Source: Narthecium ossifragum
Taxonomy: Eukaryota > Streptophyta > Magnoliopsida > Dioscoreales > Nartheciaceae
Assembly: GCA_963920575.1 (NCBI GenBank)
Contig: OY986974.1
Coordinates: 2,418,001 to 2,482,000 of the forward strand
Direction: 5' to 3'
DNA: 64,000 nt
The notes under the pieces are model-generated. The model was not told the origin of the DNA, did not search any database, and was given only the letters and a program-made list of their open reading frames with translations. Below, in pieces: positions 14,502-24,986 of the stretch (position 1 is the stretch's first letter; the number at the start of each line of letters is the position of its first letter). The translations under genes were made by a program, and so were the position numbers.

Positions 14502-17343
14502 TGTCACGCCCCGACCCAGAAAACCCATCCAGGCCGGAACGTGAGGGTCCTAAACTCTAAAATCAAACGGCGAGAGCCTCCCCTTAAACATCAATTTTAA
14601 ACCTGGTGCATGATTACAATATTCACAATGAATTTAAACTATCATATCATCAAATCATAATACAGTTTGACTTTAAAAAGATGTAATAATGATTCACGTC
14701 ATCTAGTACAGCAACCTCTGATCAATTTACATCAAATTGAAATACAAATATATATATCTCCTTCAAATTACAATTTATACATTTAAAGCTGTACATCAAT
14801 TGAATAGAATAAATTAATGATATCCTCGATCTCACGCACCACCAAGGGGAGTGCCTCCTCCAACACCGCAACAACCTGAAAAAGAAGGGACTGCATCGAC
14901 CTGCATCGCCAATGCAGCCCAGGTAGGAGTGAGCAACAAAGCTTGCTCAGTAGGGTTCTACGCTACGTCACTCACAAAGGAAAGGGAACACAACAGTGTC
15001 GTTCCTCCGCCTAAGTCTAAAGGATGCCACGGGGTCCCATAACCCCTATCAATTCCCCAAGGGATCCTACTCTTCTCAACCGACCACGCTGGGAAAATCA
15101 ACCAAACACGCTGGGAGGAAACAAAGAACCAGAACCAGTAGGAACACTCTTTACCCAGCAGGAAACCACTGCCTGGGGACACACGTCAGGGACATCGACA
15201 ACCATCCTTAGCACTTGGCCTTGGAGAACCGACACGACCTCTAAACCTCAAACAATAATATTCCAGTCCGACTACCTAATAATCCTCGAATGATATCAAA
15301 CAATCATCATTGATAACAGTCACGTCCTAATCCTCGACTACCCCAAACCCCGGCCCTAAGGCTAGATCCGGGCTACCCGAGAACCCCGGATCAACGATCG
15401 AAACCATCGTCTACCACCTAGCCTGATGCTTCTAATGCAGACAGATGCATGCAATGCTCAAGCACAGAGATACAGGAATAGCAGCATGCAACAGTATGCC
15501 AAGACAACATACACGGGCTAGGCGAAGCGTCAAGCTTGCCGGAGGGTAAACATAGCATGGGTCTAAACTACAATAATATAATATTATAACGGCGCCTACG
15601 GACCGTTAACAAGCAGTTTCAACAACGGGGGCACAACCCCGGCCACACAGATAATAATCAAACACATTTGCAATTAACATCAACTAGGGCACACATCGGC
15701 CCATGTAATTAGCTAAACATTCCAAGGGGCATAACTCCCTTGTTCAACCACAAGCTAAATATACATATAAATAAGCATGACATGTGATTAATTGCTAATT
15801 AAACAAGGAAAATTAATATCTAATTAGACATGCCGATAATCAAACAATTAATCATCTAAAAACAACCAATTAGAACATGCTAGCCATCGAGATCTCTAGG
15901 AATACCAATCACATGAATCCCGAAGAATCAAACATGATAAAACATCAAAAATCCACTAAAAACATTATTCAAAGCTGGCGGTCGATCAACGGATCGACCT
16001 TGGAAAAGCTAAGGTTGACGGTCGATCAACGGATCGACCGTGAAGGCTTATTTCGTTATTTTTCGGGCTCACGGTCGATCCACGGATCGACCTTGAAAAA
16101 GCTGAGGTTGACGGTCGATCAACGGATCGACCGTGAGAGTTAATTTTGCTGATTTTTGGGCTCACGGTCGACCGTGGAGGCCGCGACGGTCGATCCACGG
16201 ATCATCCGTGACACTATTCATCAGCAACTCTACTCTGACACAGTTTCGTATAAAAATCACCAAAACTCGTAGAAAAATCGGAAAAATATGAAATCAATTG
16301 GGTTTGAAAGTAGACTCACATATCTACAACTCTTATCTCTTATAAAAATCCAAGATCATGCATGTACAAGCCGGAAAACCCGCCGCAAGCCGGCTGTTCT
16401 TCAAGAACAGCAGAAAACCGGAAATCTGAGATTTATCATACATAAATCCTACTGAAATCTTAACCAAAGTTCATGAAACTTAAATCAGAGACTAAATTAA
16501 GCAACATGCATTCAACAACATAATTTCATCAAAATCTAACGGCTAGATTTAACTAAACCCATTAATTAACTCATGTAGGTAGAACACCTACCGGACTGCG
16601 CATTCCTCGGTTGATCCCTCGCAAACCAGCCACCAACGAGGTTCCACACCACACCAGGAGTCTTCCTCTCGTTGCCACGAATCCAACAAGCTTTAGAATG
16701 CCCAAAATGGTGGTCGGAGGAGGGAGAACGGAGAGAAGAAAGCTGGCTGCCCGGAAAGAGAAACAGAGCAAGCTCTGCTTGCGGGAAGAAGAAACAGCCA
16801 GGGAGAAGAAAGAAGAAGAGAAGGAAGAAGAGGAGGAGGGAGAAGTGAAGGAGAAGGAAGGCCGGGGAAGGTGGGGGAGAGGGTGAAGGAGAAGACCTCT
16901 CCTCTCCTGCTCTCCTGACAAGGGAGGACGAAGAAGCTCACCTGCCGTGCGCAGGTTCAACTGCCCTGACTTGCTGGAAGGGGAGGATCGATCCTTTGCT
17001 CAAAGAGGACCGATCTTCTTAACAGAAAGATCGATCTTCTTCTCAAGGAGATCGATCCCCTTTGCCAAGAAGGCAAAACTTGGGCTAAAACGCAAGCCCA
17101 AGCTCGGATCTTCCGATCCCAGGTCCACCTAACCATTCTAATCAAACACTAACACAAACAAGGTCAGTGTGTACACACGCGGGTGTGAAACTGACCACCA
17201 GGGAGCATATTTACCAAAATGCCCCTGGGTCAAAAACAGCGATGCGATCAACCGATCGCATCCCAAGGCCAACCGAGCCAAAACACAAATCCAGGCCCTC
17301 GACCTAACGCGGTCGGACCCGGTTGGAGGTACAGGTCCTGACA
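14502..17343 (-). mobile_element. Solo LTR, family member 2 (opposite orientation)
   Basis: In minus orientation the element begins TGTCAGGACCTGTACC and ends GGTCGGGGCGTGACA. It is flanked by perfect 5-bp duplications GCCAT (14497-14501 and 17344-17348). Sequence across the empty site is continuous with a neighbouring tandem copy at 17395-17460, which confirms the boundaries independently. Long segments match member 1 in reverse, such as the blocks around 13390-13590 and 14990-15200. The length is 2.84 kb. No internal retrotransposon domain is present. Confidence 0.88.
15974..16210. repeat. Palindromic GGTCGATCAACGGATCGACC array in solo LTR 2
   Basis: Repeated blocks of GGTCGATC(A/C)ACGGATCGACC alternate with GGCTCACGGTC. 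A second group of GATCGATC blocks lies at about 16983-17060. They are related to the arrays in the other two LTRs but use different spacing and flanking words. Confidence 0.85.
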
Positions 17344-17930
17344 GCCATCCTCTCCTTGCTCGTCGAAACCGCCACCGTCGTCAACCTTCCCACGTCTCGC
17401 GAGCCATGTCCGCCGGACCCCCTTCGCCAAGCGCTGCCATCCTCCCCTTGCTCGTCGAAACCGCCGCCAATGGCTGCCTTCGCCGTCGTCGACCTCGTCG
17501 ACGTCCTCACAGCTCTCCGACATCTCCTCACCGTCGGAAGTTGCAATGAGGGAGTGAGAGAGAGATCGGGTGGAGAGAGGGAGCTCGGAGAAGGAAGCGA
17601 ACGGTGGCGGCGCCGGGTTCCCAGGGTTGGAGAAGGAGAGCGGCAAAGGAAGGAGGAGAGGGAGGAGTGTGCTCAGGATCGTTGTCGATGGCGGCGGTAT
17701 CCGGTGACACCGATCGGCTATGGTGAGGAAGAGATCGCGAGAGAACCCAGACGGGAGTGTTTCCATTTTCAGGAAATGAAAACGTCATTTTGACGTTTTC
17801 ATATTTTCCAGAAAATATTATTTTTCTTTTTCAAAAAATATTTTCAAAAGCTGGAAACCAAACATATTTTCAGTCCAGTTTTCTATTTTCAAGAAAATGA
17901 AAATAGAAAATGACTAAACCAAACATGGCC
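17344..17930. other. Right interior and end of the PIF/Harbinger element
   Basis: The first half is GC-rich, with CTTGCTCGTCGAAACCGCC repeated twice, and resembles captured exon-like sequence. The second half is AT-rich and forms the right terminal inverted repeat. No convincing protein domain is visible in any frame. Confidence 0.5.
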
Positions 17931-18073
17931 TTAGATTTCTAATATTTCCGCCGGTGATGTCATGTTATTTTTGTTCGGACAGAATTCGATCGAAATTCTT
18001 CATGTGTTTTCAATAACCAATAACAATATTATCATAAATTAGAGACTAGTGTCAAGTTTAGTCAGCTTTGATG

Positions 18074-18086
18074 GACTCATGGTCAT
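18074..18086. repeat. Target-site duplication of the LINE, left copy
   Basis: GACTCATGGTCAT here is repeated exactly at 24046-24058. The two copies bracket a poly-T run (the poly-A tail of the minus-strand LINE) and its 5' end. Confidence 0.92.
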
Positions 18087-18161
18087 TTTTTTTTTTTTTT
18101 TTTTTTTGAAGAGTTGAGCCAATGGCTTACAAACCAACCGGACTACATAACCCCAAGCACC

Positions 18162-18650
18162 CTACAGGGCCCAGTCAAAACCCGACGAGTTCAACCTACA
18201 CCATCTCGCCAGCGCATCCGCCCTCCCATTACAAGACCTTGGGACATATATAAACAAGACATACTCAAAGCTTAGGATAGTAGACCAAATTGCTCTCACC
18301 GTCGACGCTACCTCATCTGGCCAAGTCCGCCCACCATTAAGAACATCAATGGCTGCCATACAATCAGACTCCACAACAACCCGCACACCAGCCTTAGCTA
18401 GCGTTGTGCACACCGCAAGGAGTATAGCTTGCAACTCATCTTCCAGGACGGTGGCTGCGACGACTTCCTTACCCACCGCCCACTGTACACCTCCATCGTC
18501 CTCCACCGCCACTACACCTACTGCCGCCGCTTTCGACCATGGATCCCACGTGGCATCCCCTTGAAGAACCATGGCCCCGTCCTCCCGTATGCGCCGAGCC
18601 CCGCCAACCCTTCGTGGTACACCAAGCACCTCCTCCGCGAGCCGCCAAGC
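18162..18650 (-). pseudogene. LINE ORF2 C-terminal RNase H domain
   Basis: This part encodes an RNase H-like domain with QGDATWDPWSKAAAVGVV, the Glu helix LEDELQAILLAV, VVVESDCMAAIDVL and the end motif RSCNGRADALARW, the acidic pattern of the plant LINE RNase H. It is in the same frame as the RT/zf-RVT part but is separated from it by one TGA at 18651-18653, probably a point mutation in an older copy. Confidence 0.85.
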
Positions 18651-18653
18651 TCA

Positions 18654-19894
18654 CCGGGCCACCACCGCCGCTGGCTCACCGCCATCCTCAAAAAGGACCC
18701 GATTCCTGTCCTTCCACACCTCCCATAACCCATACGCCAGGTAGGACTTCAGCATCCCCGCACCCGGCGACGAGGATGATCGCACCAAGGCCTCCCTCAC
18801 CCTCTCTGGGCACCAGTCTCCTTCCTCCCCGCACCGCTCAGCAATTGTTCGAAGGACCTGCTGTGCAAACCCACACCGCACCAACGCATGATCGATCGTC
18901 TCCTCCTCCGTTCCACATCTTGGGCATACCAGTTCAGAGCATACCCGTGCACGCCACAAGAACTCCCTCACCGGGATCCTGCCATGCCAGGCTTTCCAAA
19001 GGAAATGCCGCACCCGCGGCGCCACCCTCAGTCGCCACAGCGACCGCCAGTCCTCGCCGTCCACCCGACCCATCTCCGGACTCATCCTCCTTAAAACAGA
19101 GGAGTAGATCGACTCTGTACTAGCCGCCCCTGTAGCGTCCAAGCTCCACCGCCCTCGATCGCCCTCCCTGCCAATCGCCATCGTACTCACCTCCGCCGCC
19201 AACTCAGGACCCAACGCCTGGCAAACCTTATCCATCTGCCACCTACCATCCGCCTTGAGCGATCCAACCAAGAGACCCTCACAACCCCCATCTCCAGCAA
19301 ACAACGCCGGCCGCCGCACCAACGGCTCGTCCCAGACCCATGCATCATGGAGCACACTGATTGTGCTTCCCACACCCGGAGACCACCGGAACCCATGTCG
19401 CAGCTCCACAGCCGCCCCACACAAATCCTTCCAGTGGACCGAGACCCTCGACGCCTTGGCCTGTGGCAACTTGCCCTGCCACCAGTACTTCGCACGAGCC
19501 ATTTGTGACCAAATTGAAACCCCATCCTGTAGTAGGGCTGCCATCCTCTTCGCCTTCAGGGCTCTTTGCCAGACATCAAGCTTCCTTATGCCAAGACCCC
19601 CTGCCTCCACCGGTAAACAGACCTGGTGCCACGCAACATTGCTAAAGCCAGAGCGCCTCCCGTGCCATAAAAAATCCCGGCAAACCCTTTCAATCCGCTT
19701 AATAACAGATGAAGGGATTCGTGTAGTAGCCATCACAAATGCCGGCACCGCCTGAAGGACTGCCTTGATCAACACCACCCTACCCGCTTCCGAAATGTGC
19801 TTCCCCTGCCACCTGAGAACATGCGCAGTCAATTTATCCATCATACCCGAGAAGTCCCCGGCCAACAATCTCCTGCCGCTCAGCGGGGTGCCTA
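18654..19894 (-). pseudogene. LINE ORF2, reverse transcriptase thumb and zf-RVT part
   Basis: The frame resumes directly after the nested LTR with TPLSGRRLLAGDF, continues through a typical L1 region (RWQGKHISEAGRVVLIKAVL, VCRDFLWHG) and reaches the zf-RVT zinc-binding region (WRLRVAPRVRHFLWKAWHG, then CPRCG and HALVRC). It ends at the premature TGA at 18651-18653. This is the C-terminal part of the same polypeptide encoded at 22331-24045. Confidence 0.9.
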
Positions 19895-22330
19895 TGTGAG
19901 GACATGCCCATCTTTTTCCCTTGGCTTGTTGTTGACCCCAAGGGCAATTTGGAAAATTGCGCCTTGGCGGTCGTTTCACACTGGGTGTACACACACAGAC
20001 CTTGTTTGGTGCTTGCGTTTGTTAGAAAGGTTGGGTGGACCAGGGATCGGAAGTTCTGGGCTTGGGCCTGAGTCTCAGCCCAGGGTTGCCGTTCTAGGCA
20101 AGGGAGATCGATCTACATGGCAATGGAGATCGATCTCTCTGAGCCAGGAGGTTGCCGTTCTGGGCAAAGGAGATCGATCTTCAGGGCATGGAGATCGATC
20201 TCTCTGTGCCTGGAAGTCGTTGGCGGTGGCTTTCGAAGGACGGCCACGGCGATGGCCGTCGCTTCCCCTGTCAGGGGAGGGAAGACTTTCCCTCCCCTCC
20301 CCCAGCTTTTCCCCGCCTTCGTCGGCTTTCCCCCGCCTTCGCCGGCTTTCCCCCGGCCTTACCCCTTCCCCTCCTCTTTCCTTTCTTCCTCTTCTTCCTC
20401 CTTCTCCCGGGGCTCTGTTTCTTCCCCTGTTCCGGCTGAGAGCTTCCGCTCGCCGTTCTTCCTCCTCCGACCACCTTTCCTGGAGCTTGAAGGCTCGTTG
20501 GGTTCGTGGCGAGGCGAGGAAGGTCCTGGGTTAGGCCTTGGGGATTGAAGCTGCGTTGAAGAGGTAGGGTTCTTCCTCTAAGACTCCGGCTTGTTTGAGG
20601 GTTTTGAAATCCGGTTTTAATTTCAATGGATCTTCTTGTGGAGTTGAGGTTTTCTGGTTTTGAGGCCTTGAGGATCTTCGTGGCACTGAGAGCTACCAGC
20701 CCACCTAGTTTGGTGAGGTGTGGTGGAGGTTTCCTGCGGTATCCCTCGCCGTCCGGCCGCCGGTGAACCCGAATCCAGATCGATCTCATGGGATGAGATC
20801 GATCTTGGTCGGGGTGGCCCAGCCCGCCCGAGCGAGAGCGATCTCCCTGGGAGGGAGATCGATCTCTTGGCGGCTGGTGTCAGTGCGTCAAGGGTCACGT
20901 ACAATATCGATCTTCATATGGGTGGAGATCGATCTCGTTGGGGTGACCGGGACGGGTGCTTCTAGCCTCGAGGAAGATCGATCTCGCTGCTATAGGAGAT
21001 CGATCTCCTTCGGTGCAGAGAGGGTTTTTACTTGCTTTAAGTGCTGTTTTGCCCGCGGGGCTTCGCCTGCAAGTGATTTTTGACGGTTTTGCCCTCGGGG
21101 CTTAACATGTTGCTTACCATGCTAATGTTTACTGCTTTGTGGTTAACCGGGGGAGTAATGAACCCTCGGGAATGCTTAGTATAAATGGGCCATGGGTTAC
21201 GCCCCTTTACTGCTTTATGGTGAACCGAAGGAAGTCATGATCCTCGGGAGTGTTAGTATAAATGGGGCGAAGGTGTGCCTTTGTTATGCTGTTTGTTACT
21301 GCTTTCCTTATCTTCATATCCTGCCTGTTTCCTGTGCATTAGACCTGCTATGTTTTATGGGTGGGGTTGACCCGTGAACTCTGGTGATCAAAGGCTAAGT
21401 GGTGTGTGCCGCTACCTGACTCGTGTCCCTGTGCTGGTGGCCAGCACGGGTAAGGGTGTCCTAAAGGTATCGTCTGGCCCACCCTGTGTCAAGGACCGTC
21501 GGAGGTAGTCCAGTCCTCGAGCAGTGGCTATCGGAGAGACGTACGTTGGACAGGAAACCTTGGGAAGGGAAGCATCGATGGGATCGATGGACACCTTGGC
21601 TAGACTTAGTCCTTGGTCAGGAGTTAGGGGTCCTGTTGGCTCTGTGGCTTGGAGTACTGAGTGATGGTAGTCTTAATCTCGGTCGTTCCGCCAAGTGTGG
21701 AGATCCCGCTTGGAGAAGGGTGTCCTACCAGTAGCATCATGTCCACCCTGTGTCAGGGATTGTCGGAGTTGTCCACCCCTGAGCAGTGGTTGTCGGAGGG
21801 GCGTACTTGGGACAGGAGTCCTTCAGGTTATTGACGGGATTTATGGGATCCTTGGCAAGCCTCAGTACTTGGCCTCAGGGCTGGTTCGTTTGGGTTTGCC
21901 CTCTTAGCGAGTGTGGTAGAGTAGGACCCTGCTGAGCTGTTGCTCATGCCTACCTGGACTGTGTTTGTTGCAGGTGCAGGTGGTCGCTCTGTCCCCGTGT
22001 TGCCCCCTCGGTCGTCCCGTGGCAGTGCGCCGGATCCTGACCATGTCTGAGGGTCAGGATGGTTTTGTCTGCGCCTTCGAGGAGACACCGGTGGGTGCTG
22101 TAGCTTCTTTTTGGGGGCTGTTGATCCCTTGTAGCTTGTTGTACTAGAACTCTGTTTAACTCTTTAATATCTGTTTATAATAGATGTTAATAGATGTTAA
22201 TAGATGTTGTAGTAGTTCGCTTCCGCCTTGTGCTTGCAGTCAGCTGTTTCCGCCAGTTGAGGCTAGTAGATGTAGGTTTTCCCTCCTCGCGGTCCCGGCC
22301 CAGGTGCGCTCTGCGGGTCGGGGCGCGACA
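19895..22330 (+). mobile_element. Solo LTR, family member 3, inside the LINE
   Basis: The element starts TGTGAGGACATGCCC and ends GGGTCGGGGCGCGACA, with perfect 5-bp duplications GCCTA at 19890-19894 and 22331-22335. Ends and internal blocks resemble members 1 and 2. It carries AGATCGATCT-type arrays at about 20104-20210 and 20776-21005. Insertion plus TSD adds 2441 bp; removing it puts the two LINE half-frames in register. Open frames inside it, up to 245 codons, are not supported as genes. Confidence 0.9.
20104..21005. repeat. GAGATCGATCTC palindrome clusters in solo LTR 3
   Basis: Two clusters (about 20104-20210 and 20776-21005) contain repeated AGATCGATCT cores in varied contexts, such as GGAGATCGATCTC and GGGATGAGATCGATCTTGG. 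They correspond to the palindrome arrays of the other two LTRs but use a different core word. Confidence 0.85.
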
Positions 22331-24045
22331 GCCTAGGTACTGCCACGTACCCCTTGCCTTCGCCATACCCAAGATCCGTCGGATCGCAACCCTTCGATCC
22401 TTAGGAACTGTAGGAGAGAACACCATCGTAGACTTCGCCGGGTTCATCTCTAGCCCCGACAGCTCCTTGAAGGCCAGCAACTTTTGCTTGAGCTTCCTCG
22501 CCTCCACGCAAGTAGCTCTAGTAAAAATAAGACAATCATCAGCATATAAGAGGTGAGAAAAGGAACACCGTGAACTCTTGAAGCTAAGTCCCTCCATCTT
22601 AGCCCTCGCGCCTTTCAGTATTTGCGAGAGAGCCTCCTGCACCAATAAGAACAAATATGGTGAAAGGGGGTCGCCTTGTCGCAACCCACACCGTGAGGTG
22701 ATCCTGCCGCACACCCTCCCGTTAACAAGGAACGCAAACTGGGGGGTTTTGAAGCACGCCATAACCCATCCAATCCAAACTGCCGGAAAATTCATAGCCC
22801 TCATAACCTCCTCAAGGAAATCCCATCGTACCCTATCATAGGCCGCACGAAGATCAATCTTGCACACCATCATGCTCTTCGTCTTTGGGGCAATCCGCGT
22901 AGAGTGCATCACCTCCATAGCAGCATCAATGTTATCGTGGATGGACCTCCCCGGCACAAACGCGGACTGCTCTAAACTGATAATATCACCCAGGAGTCCT
23001 TTCAACCTCCTAACCAGAATAGAGGTATAGACCTTATACCCAACATTACACAAACTAATAGGCCGAAACTCCTTCACCCGCCTAGGGTGCTCACACTTCG
23101 GAATGAAGGAGATCATGGTCTCATTCCAGTTGGGCGGCAGCCGAGAGTGACGGAAAGCCTCCTGAACCACCCGCACCAGGTCCCTCCCCACCACCTCCCA
23201 GTATAGTGTGAAAAACTCCACCGGAATACCATCCAGGCCGGCACACTTGTTCCGCCCCAAAGAGAAGACAACCTCCTTCACCTCCTGATCAATGATTTCT
23301 GCAACCAGAGAGTCATGGTACTGAGCATCCACCACTGGCAGTACAGGGAGATCAACCTTCCCAGCCTTCTCCTCCGGGGACCATAATCCCCCAAAATAGC
23401 GAGCAAACAGCACCCCCATACCTTCCTCATCAGTGACAACTACACCATCATCATCCACCAACTCCCTCACCCGGGATCGTTGTGACCTGGCCGCCACCAA
23501 GCGATGGAAGGATCCAGTGTTACGATCGCCAGCACGGACCCATTCCTCTCTCGAACGCTGGTAGGCTTTCCTTTCCTGCTGCAACAACGCACCCCTCCAC
23601 TGATCCTCCAGACCTTCGAGCTCGTCCTCCTCCTGCTTAGACAAAAGCCCTTTGTCCTCCCGCTCATAGAGCCCTTCCAGGCACTCCTCCAGCCTCCTGC
23701 CTAGCCGGAAGACGTCCGCGAAATCCCCGCGCTTGTCCCAAGCTTTCACCGTCCGCTTGATTGCCTTCAGCTTCGACGTTAGCACATACTGTGCATTACC
23801 AATATACTCCTGACTCCAGACCCTCCTAACCAGCTTGGCAAAGGCCTCTAGGTGCAACCAGCTATGATCTAGCCTAAAGGTGGAGGCCCCTGACCTGCTT
23901 CGAGCGTCATCAAGCTGCACAAGTAGGGGAGCATGATCAGAGCCAACGCGCGCTAGGTGTCTAACCACCGCCCGTGGGTACAAGTCCTTCCACTGTGAGT
24001 TGCACAGCACCATATCCAGTCCTTCCACTGTGAGTTGCACAGCAT
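22331..24045 (-). pseudogene. LINE ORF2, endonuclease end and reverse transcriptase core
   Basis: On the minus strand the frame starts in the C-terminal end of the endonuclease (VVRHLARVGSDHAPLLVQL, with the catalytic His region SDHAPLL). It runs through a linker into the reverse transcriptase. Clear RT motifs are GRNKCAGLDGIPVEFF, FRPISLCNVGYKVYTS, GLRQGDPLSPYLFLLV and the catalytic YADDCLIF. It stops at the nested LTR after GTWQYLG. The first in-frame ATG (24058) lies in the flanking target-site duplication and not in the LINE. Confidence 0.92.
23984..24044. repeat. 26-bp direct duplication at the LINE 5' junction
   Basis: A 26-bp unit starting GTCCTTCCACTGTGAGTTGC occurs at 23984-24009 and again at 24019-24044, nine bases apart. 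The second copy directly abuts the target-site duplication. This suggests template jumping or repair when the truncated 5' end was joined. Confidence 0.9.
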
Positions 24046-24058
24046 GACTCATGGTCAT

Positions 24059-24695
24059 ATGATTACTCTAACGAATATTATTTTAGTGTCTTTGTTAACT
24101 CTTAGACTATAAAGTTGATGGATAAGAGAGTTCATCAAGTTACTGAGAAGTAGAGATATATAGATAATCAAAAAATAAAGTACAAGCTTCCTTTATTAAT
24201 GGTCCCACTTTATGATCGTAAGAATCCCTTATAATTTTTCATTCAACAACCCATTATAATGAACCACTGGACTCTTGTATAAAGCGAACCCTGAAACAGA
24301 GCTGAACCAACGGCTAAGATTTTCATCTACTAACGTAAGCAATCCTCCTACTTTTCCGGCAATACTAACATCCAAATCAATAACTACTGATACCTTAGAC
24401 GAGGCCGACGAACCCGTCGAGTTCTATCAAAAGTAGACACGCAAGTTCAAGTTGTCTTATAAATTTAAAAGTTTTTGGGACGATTGGTGAGCTTAAGTAA
24501 CAATGACAAATAAGTCCTTGTCCTTATTAGAGCTATATTTTAATAACACAATTTGTCTCGTTCATCGGCTTAAAATTTTGCCACGCTAGGAATCTCGGTA
24601 ATAATGACGGGTGTGACGTCACACATCTACTGATCCTTCGAAAGGGATGGCTCTCATATTGCTATCCACTGTTTGACTACTTTAGCTTCTAATAA
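24059..24695. other. AT-rich intergenic sequence, no gene seen
   Basis: No coding frame, RNA gene or repeat is recognisable here, apart from a 14-bp palindrome at 24611-24624 and the left target-site duplication of the next element. Confidence 0.5.
24611..24624. promoter_or_regulatory. GTGTGACGTCACAC palindrome (bZIP/CRE-type core)
   Basis: This is a perfect 14-bp palindrome with the TGACGTCA core recognised by plant TGA/bZIP factors. No gene start lies nearby, so a regulatory role is unsupported. Confidence 0.3.
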
Positions 24696-24986
24696 GGGAT
24701 TTGTTGCTAAATAGGATTTTGATATTTATTTTTTATACTTTAGAATCCTATCTCGTGTTTTTTTACATAATAGGACCCCATACACATAAGGAACACATGT
24801 ATAAACTAATACGTGGATAAACAATAACTATACGCGTGTCATGATACATGTATAATCAAGAATTATACACGTATTAATTTATACGCGTATTTCTTACGTG
24901 TATGGGGTTCAATTATGTAAAAAAACATGAGAGGAGTCCTGAGGTGCAAAAAATGAATATCATGGATTTTATTTGACAAAATTTTT
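24696..24986. mobile_element. Fold-back MITE, MULE-type
   Basis: The 291-bp element is almost one long imperfect inverted repeat: GGGATTTGTTGCTAAATAGG at the left is mirrored by the right end, and the inner arms share TTTTTTTACATAAT and CCCCATACAC. A perfect 9-bp duplication TTCTAATAA flanks it (24687-24695 and 24987-24995), the TSD length of Mutator-like elements. There is no coding capacity. Confidence 0.8.

Larger units (their letters stand above)
11331..17930. mobile_element. PIF/Harbinger-type non-autonomous element with two nested solo LTRs
   Basis: The left end GGTGCTGTTTGGTTTTG and the right end (inverted, GGCCATGTTTGGTTTAG) are imperfect terminal inverted repeats that both continue into a TTTTCTATTTTCATTTTCT-like segment. 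The element is flanked by TTA on both sides (11328-11330 and 17931-17933), the typical 3-bp target-site duplication of this superfamily. Removing the two nested solo LTRs with one copy of each TSD leaves about 1.36 kb. No transposase is visible. The interior includes GC-rich tandemly duplicated sequence that may be captured host DNA. Confidence 0.65.
18087..24045 (-). mobile_element. 5'-truncated L1-type LINE, split by a solo LTR
   Basis: On the minus strand the element runs from 24045 to a 3' poly-A tail (T run to 18107) and is bounded by a perfect 13-bp target-site duplication. Without the nested LTR (19895-22330 plus one TSD copy) it is about 3.5 kb. It encodes the end of the endonuclease, a reverse transcriptase, a zf-RVT region and an RNase H. 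The coding frame is the same on both sides of the nested LTR. The only in-frame stop I found before the terminal one is a TGA at 18651-18653. The element is 5' truncated, as most LINE copies are, and so lacks ORF1 and most of the endonuclease. Confidence 0.92.

Noticed and set aside
13914..14600. 228-codon plus-strand frame
   Set aside because: It crosses the end of solo LTR 1, a tandem duplication in the DNA transposon and the start of solo LTR 2, so it cannot be one gene.
18539..19123. 194-codon plus-strand frame opposite the LINE
   Set aside because: It is antisense to the zf-RVT and RNase H region of a clear LINE ORF2 and is low-complexity Pro/Ser-rich.
19797..20534. 245-codon plus-strand frame
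   Set aside because: It spans the boundary between the LINE and solo LTR 3 and has no domain.
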